Assembly: GCA_019245555.1 (NCBI GenBank) | Contig: JAFARH010000345.1 | Location: forward strand, 1-5,635 | Source: Betaproteobacteria bacterium | Lineage (GTDB): Bacteria; Pseudomonadota; Gammaproteobacteria; Burkholderiales; SG8-39 | DNA: 5,635 nucleotides | Reading direction: 5' to 3' | In this document: piece after piece, positions 1-5,635 of the stretch | Position numbering within the stretch: position 1 is the first letter of the stretch | Layout of the letters: every line of letters starts with the position of its first letter | Notes under the pieces: model-generated | Seen by the model: only the letters and a program-made list of their open reading frames with translations | The model's database searches: none | Told to the model about the DNA's origin: nothing | Translations under genes and position numbers: made by a program

Positions 1-43
1 GCAGCGGCAGGCTGGAGAGGATGATTTGCGCGAGCCGGTTCAT
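1..43 (-). CDS. N-terminal fragment of a divergent gene, product unknown
   Basis: Reading leftwards from an ATG whose complement lies at 41-43 gives an open frame of 14 codons, MNRLAQIILSSLPL, that runs off the window edge. One Arg close to the start followed by a hydrophobic run is compatible with the beginning of a signal peptide or membrane anchor, but 14 residues are too few to identify a family. No Shine-Dalgarno sequence is visible just upstream (the preceding bases are C-rich), while a good -10 element lies only about 10 nt before the ATG, so the message could be nearly leaderless. The true start could also be further inside the gene, outside the window. It is divergent to the baeS-like operon and shares its control region. 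Confidence 0.4.
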   Translation of the reverse strand, partial: MNRLAQIILSSLPL

Positions 44-53
44 AAGGGGGCGA

Positions 54-59
54 AGTATA
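54..59 (-). promoter_or_regulatory. Candidate -10 element (TATACT) of the divergent gene
   Basis: On the minus strand the hexamer TATACT differs from the sigma-70 consensus TATAAT at one base, in an otherwise GC-rich region. A spacer of 16-17 nt places the -35 region at about 76-82, where the minus strand reads CACTTT or TCACTT, a poor match to TTGACA. A promoter with a good -10 and poor -35 is typical of genes that need an activator. Transcription would start around position 47, only about 4 nt before the minus-strand ATG at 43. The plus strand reads TATAGC at 56-61, which could be an overlapping -10 for the operon, but no -35 supports it. Confidence 0.35.
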
Positions 60-70
60 GCGGCCGAACT

Positions 71-98
71 GTGAAAAAGTGATGAACTTCAGTGTAAA
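71..98. promoter_or_regulatory. Possible OmpR/PhoB-type direct-repeat binding site
   Basis: Three related AT-rich units occur on the plus strand: GTGAAAA (71-77), ATGAACT (82-88) and GTGTAAA (92-98), with starts 11 and 10 bp apart, i.e. about one helical turn each. OmpR/PhoB-family regulators, to which the BaeR-like protein in this window belongs, bind tandem direct repeats with this spacing. The array ends about 11 bp upstream of the leftward TATACT and covers its poor -35, the geometry expected for an activator of that promoter. The minus strand contains TTTTTC (78-73), also the start of the E. coli BaeR box as I recall it, but the rest does not match well. The repeats are degenerate, so this is an inference from spacing and context. 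Confidence 0.3.
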
Positions 99-103
99 GG
101 AGG
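96..103 (+). promoter_or_regulatory. Consensus Shine-Dalgarno sequence (AAAGGAGG), oddly placed
   Basis: AGGAGG at 98-103 is a perfect anti-SD match and the strongest ribosome-binding signal in the upstream region. It lies 48 nt before the baeS-like ATG at 152, far too distant to serve it directly. It is 10 nt from a TTG at 114 and 13 nt from an ATG at 117, which open one short frame ending in the baeS start. It may therefore load ribosomes on a leader ORF or act as a standby site for baeS. Confidence 0.4.
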
Positions 104-116
104 CCTGCCACGGTTG

Positions 117-155
117 ATGGCTGGGCGCTTGCGCCGCACGATGCGCATGCTATGA
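117..155 (+). CDS. Possible 12-residue leader ORF overlapping the baeS start
   Basis: ATG at 117 opens a frame encoding [12 protein letters not shown], with stop TGA at 153-155 inside the overlap CTATGA, so the kinase ATG (152-154) shares two bases with this stop. A TTG at 114 could add one codon and sits at a better distance (10 nt) from the consensus SD at 96-103. The kinase ATG has no SD of its own, and its reading frame meets a TAA at 95-97 with no other start codon in between, so reinitiation after this small frame would explain how the kinase is translated. A second small frame (82-117, MNFSVKEACHG) ends in TGATG at the ATG of this one. The frame holds a perfect inverted repeat GGCGC-TT-GCGCC (124-135). 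Such short frames arise easily by chance. Confidence 0.22.
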   Translation: MAGRLRRTMRML

Positions 156-1477
156 AGGCCGGGATCGCGCTCAAGCTCTTCCTCGTCATCCTGGCGGCCG
201 CCGCGGTCGCCGCGGCGGCAATGGCGCTTGCGACCCGCTCGAGCTTCCAGTCGGGCTTCCTCGGCTATCTCAACCAGGTGGATGCACAGAGGATCGACCA
301 GCTCGCCGGGCGACTCGCCGACGAATACCGGCGCACGGGCAGCTGGGATTTCCTGCGCGGCGACTACACCCGCCTGCGCACGCTCGCCCTGCCCGCGCAG
401 CCGATTCCGCGGCTTGCGCTCCTCGATGCGGAGCAGCGCACCATCGTCGGCACCGTTGAAGTCGCGGAAGAAGGCGCGGTGCGGCCGGTGCAAGTCGATG
501 GTAAGACGGTCGGCTGGGTCGCGCGCACGCCGCTGCGCCGCCTCTCGACCGCAGCCGAGCTTTCCTTCCAGCAGGAGCAGCAGCGTGCGGCTTGGGTCAC
601 CGCTGCGTTCGCCGTTGCGCTCGCGGCGGTGCTTGCATTCATCCTGTCGCGCGCCTTTCTCCTGCCGCTCAAGCGCGTCACGGAAGCGACGCGTCGTCTT
701 GCCGCCGGCAACTATGCAACGCGCGTCGAGGTGCGCTCCTCCGACGAGCTCGGCCGGCTAGGCGAGGACTTCAACAGGCTCGCGCAGGCCCTGGAGCGGA
801 ACGAGACACTGCGGCGACGCTTCATGGCCGACGTGTCGCACGAGCTGCGCACGCCGCTCGCCGTGCTTTCGGGCGAGCTCGAGGCGCTGGAAGACGGCGT
901 GCGGCCGCTGACGCGCGCGTCCCTCGCGTCGCTGCGCACCGAAGTCACGGCGCTCGGCAAGCTCGTCGACGACCTCAACCAGCTCGCGCTCGCCGACAGC
1001 GGCGCCCTCGCCTATCGCAAGCGGACCGTCGACGTCGTGCCGATCCTCGCGCAGACGCTGGAATCGCATCGCGACCGGCTCGCCGAGCGCGGCCTCGCGG
1101 TCGAGACATCGTGGAACGGTGCAGCACCGGTCTTCGGCGACGCCGATCGCCTGCGCCAGATGTTCCGCAACCTGCTCGAGAACTCCGCGCGCTACACCGA
1201 TCGCGGCGGCAAGGTCCGCATCGCCGCGCGCCGCGACGGCGGCCGCGTGCGCGTCGACTTCGAGGATTCCGCGCCCGGCGTGCCGAGCGAAGCGCTGCCG
1301 CAGCTCTTCGAGCGCTTCTATCGCGTCGACGCCTCGCGCGCCCGCGCGAACGGCGGCACCGGGCTCGGACTCGCCATCTGCCGCAGCATCGCCGAGGCGC
1401 ACGACGGCGCCATCGACGCCGCGCCCTCGCAGCTCGGCGGCCTTCGCGTCTCCCTCTCCTTACCGGCGGCGCAATGA
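152..1477 (+). CDS. baeS: BaeS-like envelope-stress sensor histidine kinase
   Basis: This 441-residue inner-membrane kinase resembles E. coli BaeS (467 residues, from memory) along its whole length. A first membrane segment (about 7-26) and a second (about 149-169) enclose a periplasmic sensor region of roughly 120 residues. HAMP (about 170-222) leads to the dimerisation domain with [16 protein letters not shown], phospho-acceptor His230. The ATPase domain shows the N box [11 protein letters not shown] (Asn340, Asn344), a G1 box DSAPGV (372-377) with Ala where many kinases have Gly, as in BaeS, an F box LFERFYR (385-391) and the G2 box GGTGLGLAI (401-409). All catalytic motifs are present, so it should be active. 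The ATG at 152 is the only usable start: an in-frame TAA lies at 95-97 and no ATG, GTG or TTG lies between. It has no clear SD and may depend on a leader frame. Its stop overlaps the regulator start (ATGA). Known BaeS signals in E. coli include indole, flavonoids and metals; the ligand here is not readable from sequence. Confidence 0.9.
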   Translation: MKAGIALKLFLVILAAAAVAAAAMALATRSSFQSGFLGYLNQVDAQRIDQLAGRLADEYRRTGSWDFLRGDYTRLRTLALPAQPIPRLALLDAEQRTIVGTVEVAEEGAVRPVQVDGKTVGWVARTPLRRLSTAAELSFQQEQQRAAWVTAAFAVALAAVLAFILSRAFLLPLKRVTEATRRLAAGNYATRVEVRSSDELGRLGEDFNRLAQALERNETLRRRFMADVSHELRTPLAVLSGELEALEDGVRPLTRASLASLRTEVTALGKLVDDLNQLALADSGALAYRKRTVDVVPILAQTLESHRDRLAERGLAVETSWNGAAPVFGDADRLRQMFRNLLENSARYTDRGGKVRIAARRDGGRVRVDFEDSAPGVPSEALPQLFERFYRVDASRARANGGTGLGLAICRSIAEAHDGAIDAAPSQLGGLRVSLSLPAAQ

Positions 1478-2145
1478 AGCGCATCCTGGTTGTCGAAGAC
1501 GAAGTCAAATTGGCCGCGCTCGAGGCCGACTACCTCAAGTCCGAAGGCTTCGAGCCGCACTGCATCGCCAATGGGCTTGAGGTCGTGCCGTGGGTCCGGG
1601 AGAACAAGCCCGATCTCATCCTCCTCGACCTGATGTTGCCGGGCCGCGATGGCCTCGACATCTGCAGAGACGTCCGCACCTCCACGGATAGTCGCATACG
1701 CGACGTGCCGATCATCATGGTCACGGCCCGGGTCGAGGAAATCGACCGGCTGGTGGGCCTCGATCTCGGCGCCGATGACTACGTTTGCAAGCCTTTCAGC
1801 GCGCGCGAGCTGGTAGCGCGCGTCAAGGCGATCCTGCGCCGTGGCCGCATGCCGATTGCTTCTGCCCTCGCCATGGACGAAGAGCGCCATGCCGCCACGC
1901 TGGACGGGAAGGCGCTCGACCTGACGCCGGTCGAGTTTCGGCTACTCGCGGCGCTCGCCTCGACCCCGGGTCGCGTGTTCTCCAGGGAGAAGCTGCTCGA
2001 GCGGCTGTACGAAGACCATCGCGTCGTCACCGACCGCACGGTGGACGCCCACGTCAAGAACCTGCGTCGCAAGCTCGAAGAAGTGCGCCCGGGGCAGGAC
2101 CTCGTGCGCTCGATCTACGGCGTGGGCTACGCACTGGAGCTGTGA
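1474..2145 (+). CDS. baeR: BaeR-like OmpR/PhoB-family response regulator
   Basis: This 223-residue cytoplasmic regulator has a receiver domain (about 2-122) and a winged-helix DNA-binding domain (about 130-223). Receiver residues are complete: acidic pair Glu8/Asp9, phospho-acceptor Asp52 in [11 protein letters not shown], Thr84 in IMVTAR and Lys106 in YVCKPFS. The effector domain shows [11 protein letters not shown] (148-158), [12 protein letters not shown] (168-179), the recognition-helix region [18 protein letters not shown] (184-201) and the terminal hairpin [33 protein letters not shown] and VVTDRT match E. coli BaeR closely (from memory). About five extra residues (near 69-77, STDSRIRDV) lie between helix 3 and strand 4 relative to BaeR. 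The open frame extends upstream to 592, but that part is a shadow of the kinase gene; homology and the ATGA overlap fix the start at 1474. No strong SD is seen, implying coupling to kinase translation. It probably activates its own operon and the efflux genes behind it. Confidence 0.9.
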   Translation: MKRILVVEDEVKLAALEADYLKSEGFEPHCIANGLEVVPWVRENKPDLILLDLMLPGRDGLDICRDVRTSTDSRIRDVPIIMVTARVEEIDRLVGLDLGADDYVCKPFSARELVARVKAILRRGRMPIASALAMDEERHAATLDGKALDLTPVEFRLLAALASTPGRVFSREKLLERLYEDHRVVTDRTVDAHVKNLRRKLEEVRPGQDLVRSIYGVGYALEL

Positions 2146-3377
2146 TGCGCAAAACGAAGTTGGTCGTCGCCATCGTCCTCATTGCCGTTGTCGCCGGCGG
2201 CGGCTACTACTGGTACGCCGGACATTCGAGCGCCGCGACAACAACCAGCGCAGCAAGCGGCGCGACGAAGAAAGGCGGCGGCCGTTTCGGCGCACCGACG
2301 GGGCCAACGCCGGTGGTCGCTACGCCTGCGACTCAGGGCGACATTGACATCATCATCAACGGCCTCGGTACGGTCACGCCGCTTCGTACCGTGACCGTAA
2401 GGACGCGCGTCGACGGCGAGCTCGTGCGCGTGCTCTTCAACGAAGGTCAGCTCGTGAAAGAGGGCGACCTGCTCGCCGAGATCGATCCGCGGCCCTTCCA
2501 GGTGCAGCTCGCGCAAGCCGACGGCCAGCTCGCGCGCGACCGGGCGCTCCTGGAGAACGCCAAGCTCGACCTCGAGCGCTACCGCACGCTTTTCAAGCAG
2601 GACTCGATCGCGAAGCAGCAGGTCGACACGCAGCTCTCGCTCGTGCGCCAGTACGAAGGCGCGATCGCGGTGGACAAGAGCCAGGTCGACAACGCGAAGC
2701 TCCAGCTCACCTATTCCCGCATCAGCGCGCCGATCAGCGGCCGCATCGGCCTGCGCCAGGTCGACCCCGGCAACATCGTGCACGCCGGCGATCAGAACGG
2801 CATCGTCGTCATCACCCAGCTGCAGCCGGTGACGGTGCTCTATACCGTGCCGCAGGACCTGCTGCCGCAGGTGATGAAGCGCATCCAGTCGGGCGATGCC
2901 GTCCCGGTCGAAGCCTGGGATCGCGACCAGAAAGCGAAGCTCGGCGACGGGCAGCTCGCCTCGGCCGATAACCAGGTCGATCCGCAGACGGGAACCGTGA
3001 AGCTCAAGGCGCAGTTCGCGAATGACGACAACGGCCTCTTCCCGAACCAGTTCGTGAACGTGCGCATGAAGCTCGACACCCTGCACGGCGCAGTCATCGT
3101 GCCGGCAGCCGCCGTGCAGCGCGGTGCGCAAGGCATGTTCGTGTACGTGGTGCAGAACGACAACACCGTGTTGCCGCGCAACGTAAAGCTCGGGCCGCTC
3201 GATGGCCAGCGCCAGGGGATCGCCGATGGCCTCGCCGCCGGCGAGATGGTCGTAACGGACGGTACCGATCGGCTGAGACCGGGGGCGCAGGTGGAAGTCG
3301 CCGCGGCGCGCCCGGAGATCAAGGCGCCGCCACCCGGCGCTTATAAGGGAGGCGGCCGGAAGAAAGGCGGCGGGTGA
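2145..3377 (+). CDS. mdtA: MdtA-like periplasmic adaptor (membrane fusion protein) of RND efflux pump
   Basis: This 410-residue protein joins the inner-membrane RND pump to an outer-membrane TolC-type channel. It has an uncleaved-looking N-terminal membrane anchor (about 6-24) with no lipobox cysteine, then a Gly/Ser/Thr/Lys linker (25-56). The first barrel/lipoyl half begins near 57 ([48 protein letters not shown]), followed by a helical hairpin (about 117-188, heptad-like [16 protein letters not shown]), the second lipoyl half ([23 protein letters not shown], 188-210), beta-barrel (about 220-310, with [11 protein letters not shown]) and membrane-proximal domain (about 315-386). Motifs align with E. 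coli MdtA throughout. The ATG overlaps the regulator stop as TGATG; GGAG at 2136-2139 gives an SD at 5 nt, and a GTG one codon earlier (2142) is an alternative start. The frame upstream to 1785 is a shadow of baeR. Both the linker (42-46) and the extreme C terminus (406-410) carry the basic-glycine string KKGGG. Confidence 0.92.
   Translation: MRKTKLVVAIVLIAVVAGGGYYWYAGHSSAATTTSAASGATKKGGGRFGAPTGPTPVVATPATQGDIDIIINGLGTVTPLRTVTVRTRVDGELVRVLFNEGQLVKEGDLLAEIDPRPFQVQLAQADGQLARDRALLENAKLDLERYRTLFKQDSIAKQQVDTQLSLVRQYEGAIAVDKSQVDNAKLQLTYSRISAPISGRIGLRQVDPGNIVHAGDQNGIVVITQLQPVTVLYTVPQDLLPQVMKRIQSGDAVPVEAWDRDQKAKLGDGQLASADNQVDPQTGTVKLKAQFANDDNGLFPNQFVNVRMKLDTLHGAVIVPAAAVQRGAQGMFVYVVQNDNTVLPRNVKLGPLDGQRQGIADGLAAGEMVVTDGTDRLRPGAQVEVAAARPEIKAPPPGAYKGGGRKKGGG
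2369..2399. repeat. Perfect 10-bp inverted repeat inside mdtA
   Basis: TACGGTCACG (2369-2378) and CGTGACCGTA (2390-2399) are exact reverse complements separated by 11 nt. An overlapping inverted repeat, CGGTACG (2366-2372) with CGTACCG (2385-2391), has 7 bp and a 12-nt loop, and uses some of the same bases, so the two hairpins exclude each other. The stretch encodes [11 protein letters not shown] (residues 75-85) in the first lipoyl/barrel region, where related adaptors also have repeated Thr-Val pairs, so part of the symmetry may follow from protein repetition. No U-run follows, so it is not a typical intrinsic terminator. Confidence 0.55.
3363..3367 (+). promoter_or_regulatory. SD-like AAAGG supporting a GTG start for mdtB
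   Basis: AAAGG ends 6 nt before the GTG at 3374, a good spacing. In the mdtB frame a TAA lies at 3344-3346, and between it and the membrane segment the only plausible start is this GTG; the first in-frame ATG (3425) falls inside the first membrane helix. A stronger purine run, AAGGGAGG at 3345-3352, lies 21 nt upstream and is too far to act as the main SD. Confidence 0.5.
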
Positions 3378-5635
3378 ATCCGTCTCGGCTTTTCATCCTT
3401 CGCCCCGTCGCGACGTCGCTGCTGATGGTCGCGGTGCTGCTCGTCGGCTTCGTCGCCTATCGCCTGCTGCCGATCTCGGCGCTGCCGCAGGTGGACTACC
3501 CGACCATCCAGGTCTTCACCTTCTATCCGGGTGCGAGCCCCGACGTGATGGCTTCCTCGGTCACGGCACCGCTCGAGCGCCAGTTCGGTCAAACGCCCGG
3601 GCTCAAGCAGATGCTTTCGACGAGCTCCGGCGGCGCCTCGGTGATTACGCTGCAGTTCGACCTCGCCGTGCCGCTCGACGTCGCGGAACAAGGCGTGCAG
3701 GCCGCGATCAACGCGGGCTCGAACCTCCTGCCGACCGACCTGCCGGCGCCGCCGGTGTACAGCAAGGTCAACCCGGCGGATGCGCCGATCCTCACGCTCG
3801 GGCTCTCGTCGCGCACGATGACGCTGCCCGAGATTCAAAACCTCGCGGATACCCGACTGGCACAGAAGCTGTCGCAGGTTGCCGGCGTCGGCCTGGTTAC
3901 CCTTTCCGGCGGACAGCGGCCCGCGGTGCGCGTGCAGGCGAACCCCATGGCGCTCGCCGCCAACGGCCTCGCCCTCGACGACGTACGCACGGCGATCACC
4001 GCGGCCAACGTGAAGCGCGCGAAAGGCAGCCTCGACGGGCCGAACCGTGCCTACACGATCGACGCCAACGACCAGCTCTCGTCGGCACCGCAGTATCGAT
4101 CGGTCGTCGTCGCCTATCGCAATGGCGCGCCGATCTACCTGGCGGACGTCGCCGATGTGATCGACGGCGCGGAGAACGTGCGCCTTGCGGCGTGGATGAA
4201 CCAAGTGCCGGCAGTGATCCTCAACATCCAGCGGCAGCCGGGCGCCAACGTGATCGACGTGGTCGACCGCATCAAGCAGCAGCTGCCGCAGCTGCAGGCC
4301 TCGCTGCCGGCGTCGATCGACGTGGCGGTGCTCACCGACCGCACGGTCACCATCCGCGCGTCGGTGCATGACGTGCAGGTCGAGCTTCTCCTCGCCGTGG
4401 CCCTGGTGGTCGCGGTGATCTTCATATTCCTGCGCAACGTGCGCGCCACCATCATCCCGAGCGTCGCGGTGCCGCTCTCCCTCATCGGCACATTCGCTTT
4501 CATGTACCTGGCCGGTTTCTCGATCAACAACTTGACGTTGATGGCGCTGGTCGTCGCGGCCGGCTTCGTCGTGGACGATGCCATCGTCGTCATCGAGAAC
4601 ATCGCGCGTCACTTGGAAGGATCGGGCGAGACGCCGCCGCTTCTTCCACTCGAAGCGGCGCTGAAGGGCTCGGAGCAGATCGGCTTCACCATCATTTCGC
4701 TCACGTTCTCGCTCATTGCCGTGCTGATTCCGCTGCTCTTCATGGGCGATGTCGTCGGGCGCCTGTTCCGCGAATTCGCCGTCACGCTGGCGATCGCCAT
4801 CCTCATCTCGGCGGTCGTGTCGCTGACGCTCACCCCGATGATGTGCGCCCGGCTGTTGCGCCCGGAGAAGGAGAACGAATCCAGGTTCAGCCGGTGGTCG
4901 GGGCATCTGTTCGATCGCGTGATTCAGCGCTACGGACACGCCCTCGACTGGGTGCTCGACCGCCAGCCGATCACGCTCCTCGTCTGGCTGGTGGCGCTGG
5001 CGCTCACCGTGCTCTTGTACTTCATCGTGCCGAAGGGCTTCTTCCCGGTGCAGGACACGGGCCTGATCCAGGGCATTTCGGTCGCGTCGCAGAACATCTC
5101 CTTTCCGGCGATGGCCGAAAAGCAGCAGGCGCTCGCACAGGTGATCTTGCAGGACCCGGCGGTGGAGAGCCTCTCGTCCTTCATCGGCGTCGACGGCACG
5201 AACGCGACGCTGAATAGCGGCCGCATGCTGATCAACCTGAAGCCGCTCGCCGCGCGCGGCATCCACGCCACGAACGTGATCCGCCGCTTGCAGCCCGAGC
5301 TCGCAAAAGTCGAGGGCATCACCCTATTCATGCAGCCGGTGCAGGACCTCACGGTCGAGGATCGCGTCAGCGCCACGCAATACCAGTACACGCTCGAGGC
5401 GGCAGACGCCAAGCTCCTCTCCGAATGGGTGCCGCGCCTGGTCGATCGCCTGTCGCGCATGAAGGAGGTCACCGACGTCGCTTCCGACCTGCAGGATCAG
5501 GGACTCCAGGCCTATGTCGAGATCGATCGCGACACCGCTGGCCGCCTCGGCATTACGCCGGCGGCCGTCGACACCGCGCTCTATAACGCCTTCGGGCAGC
5601 GGCTGGTCTCGACCATCTTTACGCAGGCGACGCAG
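3374..5635 (+). CDS. mdtB: MdtB-like RND multidrug efflux transporter, 3' end outside window
   Basis: 754 codons read without a stop to the window edge, about three quarters of the usual length of some 1,040 residues. This is an HAE1-type RND inner-membrane antiporter that uses proton flow to export drugs or bile-salt-like compounds. The start [14 protein letters not shown] leads into helix 1 (about 12-30) and the pore domain ([41 protein letters not shown]). Helices 2-6 follow at about 337-355, 357-381, 384-409, 436-458 and 468-490. Helix 4 carries [13 protein letters not shown] with Asp401/Asp402, the proton-relay pair of the family. Helix 7 is near 532-553, followed by KGFFPVQD and the second periplasmic half ([17 protein letters not shown], ending TIFTQATQ). 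The relay lysine of helix 10 lies beyond the window. Details match E. coli MdtB better than MdtC, so an mdtC-like partner gene is expected next. GTG start overlaps the mdtA stop (GTGA). Confidence 0.9.
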   Translation, partial: MNPSRLFILRPVATSLLMVAVLLVGFVAYRLLPISALPQVDYPTIQVFTFYPGASPDVMASSVTAPLERQFGQTPGLKQMLSTSSGGASVITLQFDLAVPLDVAEQGVQAAINAGSNLLPTDLPAPPVYSKVNPADAPILTLGLSSRTMTLPEIQNLADTRLAQKLSQVAGVGLVTLSGGQRPAVRVQANPMALAANGLALDDVRTAITAANVKRAKGSLDGPNRAYTIDANDQLSSAPQYRSVVVAYRNGAPIYLADVADVIDGAENVRLAAWMNQVPAVILNIQRQPGANVIDVVDRIKQQLPQLQASLPASIDVAVLTDRTVTIRASVHDVQVELLLAVALVVAVIFIFLRNVRATIIPSVAVPLSLIGTFAFMYLAGFSINNLTLMALVVAAGFVVDDAIVVIENIARHLEGSGETPPLLPLEAALKGSEQIGFTIISLTFSLIAVLIPLLFMGDVVGRLFREFAVTLAIAILISAVVSLTLTPMMCARLLRPEKENESRFSRWSGHLFDRVIQRYGHALDWVLDRQPITLLVWLVALALTVLLYFIVPKGFFPVQDTGLIQGISVASQNISFPAMAEKQQALAQVILQDPAVESLSSFIGVDGTNATLNSGRMLINLKPLAARGIHATNVIRRLQPELAKVEGITLFMQPVQDLTVEDRVSATQYQYTLEAADAKLLSEWVPRLVDRLSRMKEVTDVASDLQDQGLQAYVEIDRDTAGRLGITPAAVDTALYNAFGQRLVSTIFTQATQ

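Noticed and set aside
758..1402. 214-codon minus-strand open frame opposite the kinase gene, and others at 975-1508 and 1318-1890
   Set aside because: All lie antisense to conserved kinase and regulator domains and show low-complexity Arg/Ala-rich or acidic products typical of shadows.
592..1473. In-frame upstream extension of the regulator gene
   Set aside because: The extension encodes an Arg/Ala-rich product overlapping the kinase in another frame. The regulator's homology begins exactly at the ATG at 1474.
372..1500. Ala instead of Gly in the kinase G1 box (DSAPGV) as a sign of inactivity
   Set aside because: BaeS itself carries DSAPGV as I recall it, and the H, N, F and G2 motifs are intact, so this is a family trait and not a defect.
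1785..2144. In-frame upstream extension of the adaptor gene
   Set aside because: It overlaps the regulator's DNA-binding domain in another frame; the adaptor's basic N terminus and membrane anchor start at 2145.
2127..3131. 334-codon minus-strand open frame opposite mdtA
   Set aside because: Antisense shadow of a well-conserved adaptor gene; composition is unnatural and no start signal or family motif is seen.
4843..5217. 124-codon plus-strand open frame inside mdtB
   Set aside because: It is an alternative frame within a continuous, conserved RND coding sequence and its product is Arg/Ala/Gly-rich without recognisable motifs.
3341..5266. 641-codon open frame on the minus strand opposite mdtB
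   Set aside because: It is antisense to a clearly conserved RND gene. Its product is dominated by Arg, His, Asp and Glu with no recognisable domain, as expected when a GC-rich gene with strong third-position bias is read backwards.
3374..5635. Possible frameshift or stop in the RND gene
   Set aside because: Codon-by-codon reading of all 754 codons found no stop and continuous family similarity, so the gene is only truncated by the window edge.
1..5635. CRISPR arrays, tRNA or rRNA genes, insertion sequences, intrinsic terminators
   Set aside because: No regularly spaced repeats, no RNA-gene signatures, no transposase or terminal inverted repeats, and no stem followed by a T-run were seen; almost the whole window is coding.

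Overview
The window is a GC-rich bacterial segment whose codons strongly prefer G or C at the third position. It carries the front part of a BaeSR-MdtAB type envelope-stress and multidrug-efflux operon. Protein similarity (judged from memory against the Escherichia coli BaeS, BaeR, MdtA and MdtB sequences) and base composition suggest a Gram-negative proteobacterium, most likely a betaproteobacterium or a GC-rich gammaproteobacterium. The genus cannot be fixed from the sequence.

Layout. Positions 1-43 hold the first 14 codons of a divergent minus-strand gene that leaves the window on the left. Positions 44-151 are a short divergent control region. It holds a TATACT -10 element facing left, three loosely similar half-sites spaced 10-11 bp apart, a consensus Shine-Dalgarno sequence, and a tiny possible leader ORF that ends in an ATGA overlap with the first plus-strand gene. 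Four plus-strand genes follow without any gap: a BaeS-type sensor histidine kinase (152-1477), a BaeR-type response regulator (1474-2145), an MdtA-type periplasmic adaptor (2145-3377), and an MdtB-type RND pump subunit (3374-5635, cut by the window end after 754 codons). All three gene junctions are stop/start overlaps (ATGA, TGATG, GTGA), so the genes are very probably one translationally coupled transcription unit.

How it works together. The inner-membrane kinase should sense envelope stress or toxic compounds through its periplasmic loop and autophosphorylate at His230. It would pass the phosphate to Asp52 of the regulator, which would then act through its C-terminal winged-helix domain, probably at the divergent control region. 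The adaptor and RND subunit, with an MdtC-like partner expected just beyond the window and a TolC-type outer-membrane channel, would form a proton-driven tripartite exporter. Compared with E. coli (mdtABCD-baeS-baeR), the regulatory pair is here placed in front of the pump genes, so induction of the pump would also raise the regulators.

The operon itself is a recognisable system rather than a new one. The parts most worth a second look are the divergent leader region and a 10-bp inverted repeat with a competing hairpin inside mdtA.
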